NCBI GenBank assembly: GCA_009778065.1
Contig: WRKM01000013.1
Coordinates: 1-64,000, forward strand
From: Oscillospiraceae bacterium
Lineage (GTDB): Bacteria; Bacillota; Clostridia; Oscillospirales; Ruminococcaceae
Length of the DNA stretch: 64,000 bases
Reading direction: 5' to 3'
In this document: positions 15,988 to 25,256 of the stretch, piece after piece
How the letters are laid out: every line of letters starts with the position of its first letter
Numbering within the stretch: the stretch's first letter is position 1
The notes under the pieces: generated by a model
Database searches by the model: none
What the model was told of the DNA's origin: nothing
Seen by the model: the letters and a program-made list of their open reading frames with translations, nothing else
Translations under genes and position numbers: made by a program

Positions 15988-16869
15988 ATGTTATCGGAAA
16001 AACAATTCGAAGGACTAAAAAAGGTAAATCTAAGCGTAGACCCGCAAAAATCCAAGGACAGGATTGCCGCTGATTTTAAATCGGCGACAGGCGAAATTAA
16101 AAAGAAGGCGTTAGAATTATCGGGACTCTCCCGAGCTACTTTCTACAACGCTTTCCAAAAAGGCACCGCATCCCCCAAAATGGTACTCGCATTAGCGCAA
16201 CTTCTCGGCGTTTCACCCTATTATTATACGGGTGAGTCGGACAGCAAAGGAGAATTTGACGACAGCGTGTTAAAGTCTTTCTTAGAAGACAAGAAATTAG
16301 TTACTCCTGCGAAAAAAGGTGGTAGACCGAAATCCAAAACAGAAAGTACTCCGGTAGGCAAAACGGCTAAAGCTACGGCAAAATCGGCGTCGGCGGAAAA
16401 AACTGCCGCAAAACCCGGTCGTAAGTCCGCCGCAAAGGAACCCGCTAAAGCCGCACCTAAAACTAAAGCAACCAAAGCCGCACCTAAAGCTAAAGCGGTC
16501 AAAGCCGCACCTAAAGCTAAAGCGGTCAAAGCCGCACCTAAAGCTAAAGCAGTCAAAGCCGCGCCAAAGGCTAAAGCAGTAAAAGCCGCGCCTAAAGCTA
16601 AAGCGGTCAAAGCCGCACCTAAAACTAAAGCAGTTAAAGCCGCACCGAAGACCACAGCTCCTAAAGCGGTAATGCCAAAAGCGGCAAAAGCAAACGATGA
16701 AGTTTTCATTCAGGTTTCCATTCCGAAATCTTTAAAGTTACAACGTGCAGTTGCAAATCTTGATGAAGAAAGCGCGGTCATTCTGCTCCGCGGGTTACTC
16801 AGGAAAGCCGAAGCAAACGACCAAGCGAAAGCACTGTGTGATATTATAAAAAGCTGTCTGCTTTCATAA
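15988..16869 (+). CDS. HTH protein with AT-hook and histone-H1-like Lys/Ala/Pro repeats
   Basis: Residues about 38-80 look like an XRE-type helix-turn-helix (KALELSGLSRATFYNAFQKG, then MVLALAQLLGVSP). An AT-hook-like core GGRPKSK occurs near residue 112. Residues about 154-225 are eight 9-residue units of the type KAAPKAKAV, like the C-terminal tail of eukaryotic H1 and bacterial H1-like proteins. A separate conserved-looking C-terminal domain (about 235-293, VFIQVSIPKSLKL onward) follows. I infer a sequence-directed DNA-binding protein with a non-specific DNA-compacting arm, perhaps a nucleoid-associated regulator. I do not recognise a named family for the full-length protein. It has its own promoter and a downstream hairpin. 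Confidence 0.7.
   Translation: MLSEKQFEGLKKVNLSVDPQKSKDRIAADFKSATGEIKKKALELSGLSRATFYNAFQKGTASPKMVLALAQLLGVSPYYYTGESDSKGEFDDSVLKSFLEDKKLVTPAKKGGRPKSKTESTPVGKTAKATAKSASAEKTAAKPGRKSAAKEPAKAAPKTKATKAAPKAKAVKAAPKAKAVKAAPKAKAVKAAPKAKAVKAAPKAKAVKAAPKTKAVKAAPKTTAPKAVMPKAAKANDEVFIQVSIPKSLKLQRAVANLDEESAVILLRGLLRKAEANDQAKALCDIIKSCLLS
16447..16662 (+). repeat. Coding tandem repeat, 8 units of 27 bp
   Basis: Eight 27-bp units encode KAAPK(A/T)(K/T)A(V/T/P). The central five encode identical peptides but use some different synonymous codons, so the array is not a very recent expansion. Unit gain or loss would keep frame and change the length of the basic arm. Confidence 0.9.
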
Positions 16870-16880
16870 ATCTATTCGTT

Positions 16881-16922
16881 TTTAATCGGCGGCGGTCATA
16901 TTTTGTCCGCACGCCGATTAAA
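16881..16922. terminator. Hairpin between the HTH gene and uppP
   Basis: TTTAATCGGC (16881-16890) pairs perfectly with GCCGATTAAA (16913-16922). It sits between the HTH gene stop and uppP and may separate their transcription, with A/T-rich stem ends serving both strands. Confidence 0.5.
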
Positions 16923-16954
16923 ATAGAATAAAACAAAAAGAACAAAGGAATCCT

Positions 16955-17815
16955 ATGGAATACATACAAACAATAATATTAGCTGTTGTACAGGGATTGA
17001 CGGAGTTTTTGCCCGTCTCAAGTTCGGGGCATTTGTCGGTTTTCGGACATTTTATGGAACCGCGTGAAGACAGTCTTTTACTCCTTGTGGTTTTACATAT
17101 AGGCACGTTGGTTGCGGTGGTTGTCGCATTTCACAGTATAATAACCGGTATGATTAAGGAATTTTTTCTTACAATTGCCGACATTTTTACCGGAAAATTT
17201 AAGTGGAGTGTTATGAACGATAACAGAAAAATGATGTTCATGACTATTATTGCAACTTCGCTTTTAGTTCCTGTTTATCTTTTTTTAAAGGATTTTTTCA
17301 CCGCGTCTGAGGGCGATGGAGACATAATTTTTGAAGGTTGTGCTTTTATTTTTACGGCGATTTTATTATTTTTATCCGATGCCTGTTTAAAAGGAATAAA
17401 AACAGGTAAGGATATGAAAATAACAGACGCCGTTACTGTCGGTTTATTCCAGTGCGTCGCGCTTTTCCCCGGAGTATCCCGTTCCGGTTCGACAATAACG
17501 GGGGGGCTTTTGTGTGGGTTTTCGCGGCAGACCGCCGTTGCGTTTTCGTTTATTTTAGGCATCCCCGCAATTTTAGGGGGTGGGTTTATGGAAATAAGAG
17601 AAGCGTTACAAAGCGGTTTGGATATTAATTATATCGAACTCTTAATCGGCTTTGTCGTTTCGGCAGTGGTCGGATTTTTTGCAATAAAGTTAGTTAAAAT
17701 TATTGCAAAAAAAGAAAAGTTTAAAATCTTCGGTGTTTACACTGCGATTCTCGGCTCTTTATGTATAATTTGGGGTACGCTTGAGCATTTAGATTTGGGG
17801 ATTATATTATTTTAA
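16955..17815 (+). CDS. uppP: Undecaprenyl-diphosphatase
   Basis: UppP (BacA) removes one phosphate from undecaprenyl diphosphate, recycling the lipid carrier used for peptidoglycan and capsule synthesis. The 286-residue polytopic membrane protein carries both family motifs: QGLTEFLPVSSSGHL (about 13-27) and PGVSRSGSTITGGL (about 173-186). It is followed 25 nt later by the ftsK/spoIIIE gene. The carrier it recycles would be consumed by the capsule cluster that begins 6 kb downstream. Confidence 0.97.
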   Translation: MEYIQTIILAVVQGLTEFLPVSSSGHLSVFGHFMEPREDSLLLLVVLHIGTLVAVVVAFHSIITGMIKEFFLTIADIFTGKFKWSVMNDNRKMMFMTIIATSLLVPVYLFLKDFFTASEGDGDIIFEGCAFIFTAILLFLSDACLKGIKTGKDMKITDAVTVGLFQCVALFPGVSRSGSTITGGLLCGFSRQTAVAFSFILGIPAILGGGFMEIREALQSGLDINYIELLIGFVVSAVVGFFAIKLVKIIAKKEKFKIFGVYTAILGSLCIIWGTLEHLDLGIILF

Positions 17816-17840
17816 AGTATAGTAAAAAGAGGAATTTAAA

Positions 17841-20390
17841 ATGGCGGCTGCAAGAAAACCCGTAACTAAAAAAGAAACCGCAAAAGGAAGAGCCGAAAGA
17901 ACAAACAGCGGCGGGGCTTTAGTGCGTGATAAAAAAAGACGAAAGCTGTGGTCACTGATTCTTTTCTGCTTAGGGATTCTGCTCGTTGTTTTTTCGTTCG
18001 CAGGAAATGTAGAAGCCGAATATAAAAACGCCGCCGACTACATCAGCACGTTTTTACGCGGGTTGTTCGGTTTTTCGGTGTTTTTCACGGGACCTATCCT
18101 GATTTACATATCGGTTATGATTTCCATGAATAAGGGCGGCGGCAGTCTCGCCGCAAAACTGATACAACTCGGAATTATACTTTTAATTATCAGCGCGGGA
18201 ATACAGATTATTTTCTTTGGCGGTTCTTTTGATGAGCCTTTCCAAAACGGCGTAAAACTTGAGGGCGGCGGACTTGTGAGCGTTATTCTCGGTGTGCCTT
18301 TAATGCTTTTCGGACGTCCGACTGCCGATATTATAGTTGTACTTATTGCGTTCGTGGTCTTTATGCTTGCTTCGGACATTACATTGCACGAGTTTTTAAG
18401 AATGATAACTGTACCGTTTAGGATTTTAGGTATAAAAATAAAAGATAAAAGCAGACAAATGCGTGAAGACAGTGAGCATCTGCGTATGCTCAACGAAGAT
18501 AATAAAAAACTCAATGAAAAGGCGAAAAAAGAAGCAGATATTGACCTTAATAAAAGGCTCAAATTCGCCTCAATAGAAGCCACCGCTAATTCCGCACGCT
18601 CTATCCCGAAAACCGCCGCTGTCAATATTGATGACAAACGCCATGATTATTTTCAGGAAGAGTTGAATGCGTATGTAAATGATGAAACACAGCCGGCACA
18701 GAAAAGAGAATCAGCGGGAATCGGGACGCAGAACGAACCTTTATCAGAACGAGAACAAGATAACGACGAAGACGGTTTCTTTAAAGCCGTCGGAGAATAT
18801 ATAAAAGAAAAAGAAGAACAAGCGGCAAAAAGTGAGGAAAACGAAAAGTCACTAAATTTTAACGGCGGCGGAGATTCAGCTGAACTCTTCTCACAAAAAG
18901 AACCGCAATATACCCTCCCCCCCGTCACGCTTTTGACAGAGCCGACAGCGGTACAAAGTTCGGGCGATATAGAAACAGAACTAAAACAGAACTCGGATAC
19001 TTTAGTAGAAACGCTCAGGAGCTTCGGAGTTCAGACAAAAATCGTAGGTGTTTGCAGGGGTCCGTCGGTGACAAGGTATGAATTACAGCCTGCGGAAGGG
19101 GTAAAAATATCAAAAATCACAGGCTTGATTGACGACATCGCGCTGAATCTCGCGACAGCGGGAGTGAGAATTGAAGCACCGATTCCTAATAAAAGAGCCG
19201 TGGGAATAGAAGTACCCAACCGTACCACAGACACGGTTCATATTCGCTCGCTGATTGACAGCGAGGTGTTCAGGAGATGCGATTCAAAGCTTGCGGCGGT
19301 TATCGGGATGGATATTTCGGGCGAAATAATTGTCTGCGATATTGCGAAAATGCCGCATATACTAATTGCGGGTACGACAGGTTCGGGTAAATCAGTCTGT
19401 GTTAACTCTATAATAATGAGTATCATGTTCAGAGCCGCCCCCGATGATGTTCGGTTTGTCATGATTGACCCTAAAATGGTGGAATTTACGATTTATAACG
19501 GTATACCGCATTTATTAATCCCTGTCGTCACCGACCCCAAAAAGGCGGCGGGTGCGCTTAGTTGGGCGGTGACAGAAATGCTCAACAGAAACAAAACTTT
19601 CTCCGAACACGGCGTTCGGGATTTGAGCGGCTATAACTCGCTCTGCGTGGGTGACCCCGAACTTATGAAAATGCCGCAAATAGTCATATTCATAGATGAA
19701 TTTGCCGATTTGATGATGGCGGCTGCGGGCGAGGTGGAAAACGGGGTCTGCCGTCTGGCACAGATGGGACGCGCGGCGGGGATTCATTTAGTTATCGCCA
19801 CACAACGCCCGTCTGTAGATGTAATAACAGGACTCATTAAAGCAAATATTCCGAGCCGTATCGCACTTAGAGTAGCCTCTCAAATCGACAGCCGAACTAT
19901 AATAGATTCGTCGGGCGCGGCTGAAAAACTGCTCGGAAAAGGCGATATGCTTTTTAACCCTGTCGGAACACCGAAGCCTATGCGTGTTCAAGGTTGTTGG
20001 GTTTCTGAGAAAGAAGTTGAGCGTACAGTCGAGTTTATTAAGAAATCATTCGTACTTGACTACGATGAAAGTGTAATTAAAGAAATAGAGGAAAACGCGG
20101 AACTTGTGGGCTTAAGTAAATCCGATAAGGAGAAAAAATCTGCCGAAATCGGCGAACTTGATGTATCTGACGACAAGCTTGACGAAGCTATTGACGCCGT
20201 CATAGAAGCGGGACAAGCCAGCACCTCTTATTTACAGCGAAAGTTGAAGCTCGGTTACGGGCGTGCCGCACGGCTGATAGATATTATGGAACAGCTCGGA
20301 GTTGTAGGCACCTTCGAGGGAAGCAAGCCGCGGCAGGTAATAATGACAAGGCAGGAGTGGTATGAGAGGAAGATGAACAAGAGTGAATAG
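17841..20390 (+). CDS. FtsK/SpoIIIE DNA translocase
   Basis: The 849-residue protein pumps chromosomal DNA through the division or sporulation septum. It has an N-terminal membrane domain (about 33-185), a charged linker (185-370), the alpha domain (about 380-480), the RecA-like motor with Walker A GTTGSGKSV near residue 512 and Walker B IVIFIDEFADL near 615, and a C-terminal gamma winged helix (about 775-840, ASTSYLQRKLKLGYGRAARL) that reads orientation sequences. In a spore former it could serve vegetative division, forespore packing, or both. Its end overlaps the next gene by 8 nt. Confidence 0.95.
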   Translation: MAAARKPVTKKETAKGRAERTNSGGALVRDKKRRKLWSLILFCLGILLVVFSFAGNVEAEYKNAADYISTFLRGLFGFSVFFTGPILIYISVMISMNKGGGSLAAKLIQLGIILLIISAGIQIIFFGGSFDEPFQNGVKLEGGGLVSVILGVPLMLFGRPTADIIVVLIAFVVFMLASDITLHEFLRMITVPFRILGIKIKDKSRQMREDSEHLRMLNEDNKKLNEKAKKEADIDLNKRLKFASIEATANSARSIPKTAAVNIDDKRHDYFQEELNAYVNDETQPAQKRESAGIGTQNEPLSEREQDNDEDGFFKAVGEYIKEKEEQAAKSEENEKSLNFNGGGDSAELFSQKEPQYTLPPVTLLTEPTAVQSSGDIETELKQNSDTLVETLRSFGVQTKIVGVCRGPSVTRYELQPAEGVKISKITGLIDDIALNLATAGVRIEAPIPNKRAVGIEVPNRTTDTVHIRSLIDSEVFRRCDSKLAAVIGMDISGEIIVCDIAKMPHILIAGTTGSGKSVCVNSIIMSIMFRAAPDDVRFVMIDPKMVEFTIYNGIPHLLIPVVTDPKKAAGALSWAVTEMLNRNKTFSEHGVRDLSGYNSLCVGDPELMKMPQIVIFIDEFADLMMAAAGEVENGVCRLAQMGRAAGIHLVIATQRPSVDVITGLIKANIPSRIALRVASQIDSRTIIDSSGAAEKLLGKGDMLFNPVGTPKPMRVQGCWVSEKEVERTVEFIKKSFVLDYDESVIKEIEENAELVGLSKSDKEKKSAEIGELDVSDDKLDEAIDAVIEAGQASTSYLQRKLKLGYGRAARLIDIMEQLGVVGTFEGSKPRQVIMTRQEWYERKMNKSE

Positions 20391-22191
20391 TAAAGACTTC
20401 CTCCCTGTTACAAAACAAAACACCCCCTTTGACTTCATCTGCATTACCGGTGACGCTTATGTTGACCACCCTTCGTTTGGAATCGCCGTTGTTTCCCGTA
20501 TGCTTGAAAGTTTAGGCTTTTCTGTCGGAATAATTCCTCAGCCGATGGGTGATGGTGATTACACACGCCTCGGCAGACCTCGATATGCCTTTATGGTATC
20601 GAGCGGAAACATCGATAGTATGGTCGCAAATTATACGGTCAGCGGTAAAAAGCGAGGCGAGGACGCCTACAGCGCGGGAGGGAAAAATAACAAACGCCCG
20701 GACCGAGCTCTTGTCGTTTATTGCCGTAATTTAAAAAGGTTATTTCCGGACAGTGATATAGTGATAGGCGGACTTGAAGCATCTTTACGGCGTTTCGCGC
20801 ATTATGACTATTGGAGCGATGAGGTAAAACCTTCGGTTTTAATCGACTGTAAGGCGGATTTATTACTTTATGGCATGGCAGAGCTTACTTTGGTACAGCT
20901 CGCCGAAAGACTGCGGGGCGGCGAGAAATCAGCCTGTATTCAAGACCTGCGCGGCACCTGCTTTTTAACCGAACCTTCTTCAATTTCTCATGTCGCACTA
21001 AAGCAATCTGCCGATTATGAAACTGTCCGTGAGAATAAAACAGCATACGCCAAGGCGTGTAAAATCCAGTATAACGAGCAAGACGAAATCACGGGTAAAA
21101 CCGTTATTCAACGGCACGGCGATATAATATTGGTTCAAAACCCGCCGCAGAGAAGCTTGACGGAGGAAGAGATGGACAGGGTCTACGCCCTGCCTTATAT
21201 GCGGACTTTTCACCCCATGTACGAAAAACAAGGCGGCGTACCCGCTATAAACGAGGTAGAGTTTTCAATAATCCATAACAGAGGTTGTTTCGGGGGTTGT
21301 TCGTTTTGTTCGCTCGGATTTCATCAGGGACGCAGAATCCAAACAAGGAGCGACAAATCGGTAATAGAGGAAGCGACCGAACTCACGGGAAAGCCGAATT
21401 TTAAAGGTTATATTCACGATGTAGGCGGACCTACGGCAAATTTTAAAAAACCCGCATGTAAAAAACAATTAAAAAGCGGAATCTGCCGATTAAACAAAAA
21501 ATGTCTATCATGCGAGAACTTAGAGGTAAGCCATGAAGAATACCTCGCGCTTTTACGGAAACTGAGAAATTTAAAAGGCGTAAAAAAAGTTTTTATCCGT
21601 TCGGGAATCCGCTTCGATTATGTCAACAGAGACAAAAATAAAGAATTTCTGCGCGAATTGGTCGCATATCACACAAGCGGTCAACTAAAGGTCGCGCCTG
21701 AGCATTGCTCGCCCGGAGTTCTCAATTTAATGGGTAAGCCTCACATAGAGGAGTATGAAAGATTCGCAAAGAATTTTTACAACGAGAGTGCGAAGTGTAA
21801 AAAGGAGCAGTATTTAGTACCTTATTTTATGTCCTCGCATCCGGGTTCAACCCTAAAAGACGCTATTGAACTTGCGGTTTATTTAAAGAAGCATAATATA
21901 AAGCCCGAACAGGTTCAGGATTTTTACCCCACACCCGGTACAATCTCGACAGCGATGTTTTACACGGGGCTTAATCCTTTTACAATGGAGAAGGTCTACG
22001 TCCCTAAAGAACAAAAAGAAAAACAAATGCAGAGAGCTTTATTACAATACTATAAGCCTGAGAACCGTGAAATACTAAAAGCCGCACTGTTAAAAGCTAA
22101 TCGCCGCGATTTATTTACCTTCTTTTTCGGCGGCAAGCAGAAGGATAGTCATGCAAAAAATAAAAACTTCAAAAATAAACGTAAAAAATAA
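20383..22191 (+). CDS. YgiQ-family radical SAM protein
   Basis: A 602-residue member of the YgiQ group: N-terminal cobalamin-binding-like region (about 10-100, GDAYVDHPSFG), the radical SAM cluster motif CFGGCSFC near residue 305 (three Cys for the 4Fe-4S cluster), and a C-terminal domain with the conserved CLSCENL and QVQDFYPTPGT. The reaction is unknown for this family. The GTG start at 20383 overlaps ftsK by 8 nt, and the 3' end overlaps the MBL gene by 41 nt, so these genes are likely co-translated. Confidence 0.9.
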   Translation: MNSKDFLPVTKQNTPFDFICITGDAYVDHPSFGIAVVSRMLESLGFSVGIIPQPMGDGDYTRLGRPRYAFMVSSGNIDSMVANYTVSGKKRGEDAYSAGGKNNKRPDRALVVYCRNLKRLFPDSDIVIGGLEASLRRFAHYDYWSDEVKPSVLIDCKADLLLYGMAELTLVQLAERLRGGEKSACIQDLRGTCFLTEPSSISHVALKQSADYETVRENKTAYAKACKIQYNEQDEITGKTVIQRHGDIILVQNPPQRSLTEEEMDRVYALPYMRTFHPMYEKQGGVPAINEVEFSIIHNRGCFGGCSFCSLGFHQGRRIQTRSDKSVIEEATELTGKPNFKGYIHDVGGPTANFKKPACKKQLKSGICRLNKKCLSCENLEVSHEEYLALLRKLRNLKGVKKVFIRSGIRFDYVNRDKNKEFLRELVAYHTSGQLKVAPEHCSPGVLNLMGKPHIEEYERFAKNFYNESAKCKKEQYLVPYFMSSHPGSTLKDAIELAVYLKKHNIKPEQVQDFYPTPGTISTAMFYTGLNPFTMEKVYVPKEQKEKQMQRALLQYYKPENREILKAALLKANRRDLFTFFFGGKQKDSHAKNKNFKNKRKK

Positions 22192-23122
22192 AATTCTGAT
22201 TTCCTTCGCAGTTTTAGCCGCCGCCGTTTCGTTATTTATATCGGCGAAAGACGGTTGGTATGAAGTTTACGGTTTTTTCGGTCTAAGCGGAAACCAAAGC
22301 TTTTCAAGCCCTGACAGCGAAGGCGTTTCGGTGCATTTTATAGACGTGGGGCAGGGTGACTGCACTCTTGTATTGACGCCCGAAAGAAGTATCTTGATTG
22401 ACAGCGGGGAGCGGGATTACTACAGTATTGTGATAAATTATTTAAAAATGCAGGGTGTAAAAGAGCTTGATTATGTGATAGCGAGTCATCCTCACTCAGA
22501 CCATATAGGTGCGATGGGCGATATTATAAACGAGTTCGGTGCAGATTTCATTATCATGCCCAAGGTTAAGGACGAGCTTATTCCGACTACGAGTGCATTT
22601 GAGCGGCTTTTAGACAGTATAGAAAACAACGAAGTAAATGTAATTTGGGCGGCATCGGGGACTGTATTAGACCTCGGTAATAATTCACGGCTTGAAATCC
22701 TTGCACCTTTTAATGACGACGAATATGATTATGACAATCTCAATAACTACTCGGTTGTGGCGAGGTTCATTTACGGCAATAGCTCTTTTCTGTTCACGGG
22801 AGACATAGAAAACGCCGCCGAGAATTATTTAACGGACAGCGGGTTTGATATAAATGCCGATGTGCTTAAAGTCGCACACCACGGCAGCCGTACCTCAAGT
22901 TCAGCGAAGTTTTTAAATATGGTGGGGGGCGAGTTTGCAATTATCGGCGTTGGTTCGCCTAATTCCTATAACCATCCGAACGACGAGGTATTAAGACGTA
23001 TTGAAGTCAGGGATTATACGGTTTTTCGTACAGATTTAAACGGAAACATTGTCTTTGACTGTGTAAGCGGCGGATTAAATGTTTATGTACAAAGAGAGGA
23101 GCCGCTATATGCTTATCATTGA
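22151..23122 (+). CDS. ComEC-like metallo-beta-lactamase-fold hydrolase, membrane-anchored
   Basis: The 323-residue protein has an N-terminal signal anchor (about 11-28) and an MBL fold resembling the C-terminal domain of ComEC: VHFIDVGQGDCTLV, the metal motif HPHSDHIG, LFTGDIE and VAHHGSRTSS. In ComEC this domain is thought to be a nuclease acting on incoming DNA. Stand-alone secreted versions are common in Clostridia and their role is not settled. It overlaps both neighbours and is paired with a DUF3006 protein, a frequent association. Confidence 0.85.
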   Translation: MQKIKTSKINVKNKILISFAVLAAAVSLFISAKDGWYEVYGFFGLSGNQSFSSPDSEGVSVHFIDVGQGDCTLVLTPERSILIDSGERDYYSIVINYLKMQGVKELDYVIASHPHSDHIGAMGDIINEFGADFIIMPKVKDELIPTTSAFERLLDSIENNEVNVIWAASGTVLDLGNNSRLEILAPFNDDEYDYDNLNNYSVVARFIYGNSSFLFTGDIENAAENYLTDSGFDINADVLKVAHHGSRTSSSAKFLNMVGGEFAIIGVGSPNSYNHPNDEVLRRIEVRDYTVFRTDLNGNIVFDCVSGGLNVYVQREEPLYAYH

Positions 23123-23321
23123 CAGATTTGAGGGGGATTCAGCTGTTTGCGAGAAGAGTGTCGAAGGCGAGCGTACCGAGATAAAACGCGAACTTCTTCC
23201 CGCAGATGCAAAAGAGGGTGATGTTTTGGCTTTACGGGACGGGGTTTATACCGTTGATACACAGGCAACCAAAGAGCGTAGAGCTATGATAAAACAAAGA
23301 ATGATAAGAATGGGGCTTTAG
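23109..23321 (+). CDS. DUF3006 small protein
   Basis: The 70-residue protein starts MLIIDRFEGD and contains GDVLALRDGVYTVD, matching the DUF3006 pattern; it is predicted to be a small beta-rich cytoplasmic domain. I chose the ATG at 23109, since GAGAGGAG lies just before it. It overlaps the MBL gene by 14 nt. The repeated pairing with ComEC-like hydrolases suggests a shared but unknown function. Confidence 0.8.
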   Translation: MLIIDRFEGDSAVCEKSVEGERTEIKRELLPADAKEGDVLALRDGVYTVDTQATKERRAMIKQRMIRMGL

Positions 23322-23451
23322 ATTTGAGGTTCAATTTGTTTATCGCAAATGTACAATGTGAGAGAACAAGCACGAATTAATATGTGAATTATATACAAAT
23401 TGGTTTGTTTTTTTTGCTTTACTCTTGATTTTTTGGTAGAGATTGTGTTAT

Positions 23452-23457
23452 TATAAT
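23452..23457 (+). promoter_or_regulatory. Candidate -10 box for the polysaccharide cluster
   Basis: TATAAT at 23452-23457 lies about 40 nt before the first gene of the cluster. The -35 region is weak: TTTTTT at 17 nt, or TTGATT at 21 nt. A weak -35 suggests activator dependence or low expression. The gap 23322-23497 holds no gene. Confidence 0.5.
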
Positions 23458-23497
23458 ACTGTGAAATCTTGCGAAAACTCGCGGAAAGGTTCTTTCG

Positions 23498-24646
23498 GTG
23501 TGTTCGGTGCAAATTAATAAAAGGATATATCTTTCCTCGCCGACAATGCACGGCGATGAAATGCAGTATATAAAAGAGGCTTTTGATACTAATTGGGTAG
23601 CGCCGCTCGGAAAAAATGTGGACGAGTTTGAAAGAGAAGCCGCCGCTTATGTTGGAGTGGCTCACGGCGCGGCTTTGGTTTCCGGTACGGCGGCTCTGCA
23701 TTTAGCCATTAAGCAGGTCGGCGTAGGTCATGGTGATTATGTTTTTTGTTCAGATTTGACCTTTGCGGCGACTGTCAACCCTGTTTCATACGAGGGTGGA
23801 GTACAGGTTTTCATAGATAGCGATTATGATACATGGAATATGTGTCCGCACGCGCTTGAAGCCGCATTTGAAAAATATCCGAACCCTAAAGCCGTAATCG
23901 TAGTTCATTTATACGGAGTACCCGCGAAAATAAATGAAATAAAAGCGATTTGCCAAAAGCATAGTGTACCGTTAATCGAGGATGCGGCGGAAAGTCTCGG
24001 CGCGACATACGAAGGAAAGCAAACGGGTTCTTTCGGCGAATTATCTGTACTGTCTTTTAACGGCAACAAAATTATCACGACATCGGGCGGGGGAATGTTG
24101 CTCTCAGACGACAAATCCGCTACAGAAAAAGCGAAGTTTTGGGCGACGCAATCACGCGAGAAATTCTTGCATTACGAGCATAACGAAATCGGATATAATT
24201 ATCGAATGTCGAATATCGTTGCGGGAATCGGACGAGGTCAGTTGCTTCATTTAGACAGCCATATAGCCGCCAAAAAGCGGATTTACGAAAAATATAAACA
24301 AGCATTTTCGGATTTACCCGTTAAAATGAATCCTTATACAAGTGATAGCGAGCCTAATTTCTGGCTTTCATGTATGATAATTAATGAAGAAATTGACGTT
24401 ACTCCTGCCAATATAATCGCCGGACTTGAAGAAAAAAATGCAGAAGCGCGACCAATTTGGAAACCCATGCACCTACAGCCTGTTTTTAAAGGCAGAGATT
24501 TTATAACAGTTTCGGACAAGCCTGTAATTTCTGTTTCCGCTGTTTCCGAAAGTATATTTAATCGCGGGGTGTGCTTACCGAGCGATATAAAAATGAGCGA
24601 CGAAGAGCTTGAATTAATAATTGATACCGTGAGGCGGTTGTTTTGA
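23498..24646 (+). CDS. DegT/DnrJ/EryC1/StrS sugar aminotransferase (PglE-like)
   Basis: A PLP-dependent transaminase (382 aa) of the DegT family, which puts an amino group on a 4-keto nucleotide sugar. Visible features are the substrate region VSGTAALHLA near 61-70, the PLP Asp in IEDAAESLGA near 161-170, and the Schiff-base Lys in SFNGNKIITT near 190. With the downstream PglC-, PglD- and PglA-like genes it is best read as PglE-like, making UDP-4-amino-4,6-dideoxy-GlcNAc. The 4,6-dehydratase that would supply its substrate is not in the window. The GTG start at 23498 follows GGAAAGG. Confidence 0.85.
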   Translation: MCSVQINKRIYLSSPTMHGDEMQYIKEAFDTNWVAPLGKNVDEFEREAAAYVGVAHGAALVSGTAALHLAIKQVGVGHGDYVFCSDLTFAATVNPVSYEGGVQVFIDSDYDTWNMCPHALEAAFEKYPNPKAVIVVHLYGVPAKINEIKAICQKHSVPLIEDAAESLGATYEGKQTGSFGELSVLSFNGNKIITTSGGGMLLSDDKSATEKAKFWATQSREKFLHYEHNEIGYNYRMSNIVAGIGRGQLLHLDSHIAAKKRIYEKYKQAFSDLPVKMNPYTSDSEPNFWLSCMIINEEIDVTPANIIAGLEEKNAEARPIWKPMHLQPVFKGRDFITVSDKPVISVSAVSESIFNRGVCLPSDIKMSDEELELIIDTVRRLF

Positions 24647-25239
24647 TTTTGATTTACAGAAAATATATAAAACGGTTACTTGATATTCTTCTTTCTTTTT
24701 TCGCGCTGATAGTATTGTCGCCTGTCTTGATTCTGCTTATAATAATCGGGGCGATTGCGATGAGAGGGAATCCGTTTTTTACACAGCTCCGTCCGGGGAA
24801 AAACGAGAAAATCTTTAAGATGATTAAGTTCCGCTCTATGAACTCGAAGAAAGACGGGAGCGGAGAATTATTACCGGACGAAATCAGACTGACTAAATAT
24901 GGTAGACTTTTGCGTGCATCATCGCTTGACGAGTTACCGGAATTGTTTAATATTTTAAAAGGCGATATGAGTATAGTAGGACCGAGACCGCTTTTAGTGC
25001 AGTATCTGCCGCTTTACAACGAGTTTCAAAAACGCCGCCATGAAGTAAGACCGGGGCTTACCGGTTTAGCGCAGGTTAACGGGAGAAACGCGACAACATG
25101 GGAAGAGCGGTTCAAGTTTGATATTGAGTATGTGGAAAACGTGAGTTTTACGCGGGATTTTAAGATTATATGCGCGACGGCGGTGAAGGTGTTTAGGAGA
25201 GATGGGATAAGTCAAATAGAGATTTTTAAAGGGAATTGA
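24643..25239 (+). CDS. Undecaprenyl-phosphate sugar phosphotransferase (PglC-like)
   Basis: A 198-residue small polyprenyl-phosphate hexose-1-phosphate transferase that starts the lipid-linked repeat unit. It has one N-terminal re-entrant membrane helix (about 7-38), the KFRSM motif near 65, the Asp-Glu catalytic dyad in SSLDELPEL and the VGPRPLL and RPGLTGLAQV motifs. Its length and lack of extra membrane helices match PglC rather than WcaJ. It starts at a TTG that overlaps the aminotransferase stop. Its 3' end (KVFRRDG) is partly duplicated 775 bp downstream beyond a toxin-antitoxin module. Confidence 0.92.
   Translation: MILIYRKYIKRLLDILLSFFALIVLSPVLILLIIIGAIAMRGNPFFTQLRPGKNEKIFKMIKFRSMNSKKDGSGELLPDEIRLTKYGRLLRASSLDELPELFNILKGDMSIVGPRPLLVQYLPLYNEFQKRRHEVRPGLTGLAQVNGRNATTWEERFKFDIEYVENVSFTRDFKIICATAVKVFRRDGISQIEIFKGN
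25189..25212 (+). repeat. Direct repeat copy 1 flanking the MNT-HEPN module
   Basis: This 24-bp segment of the PglC-like gene recurs at 25964-25987 with one mismatch (position 20, T to A). It encodes VFRRDG. The two copies bracket the mntA/hepT pair. Confidence 0.85.
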
Positions 25240-25256
25240 GATTTAAGAGGCAGGAT

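Noticed and set aside
16224-16709. Minus-strand Ala/Leu-rich frame opposite the H1-like gene
   Set aside because: It mirrors the plus-strand Lys/Ala repeat; there is no ribosome binding site and no domain, while the plus-strand gene has a promoter, ribosome binding site and HTH.
17501-17508. Other G-runs of about six or seven (also near 11455, 29680, 48655, 52857) as phase-variation tracts
   Set aside because: They are short, in frame, and in some cases part of a ribosome binding site. Only the 13-G and 15-G tracts are long enough to be convincing switches.
23322-23497. Riboswitch or long leader before the polysaccharide cluster
   Set aside because: No conserved riboswitch core or strong terminator/antiterminator pair could be seen; only a TATAAT box and A/T-rich sequence.
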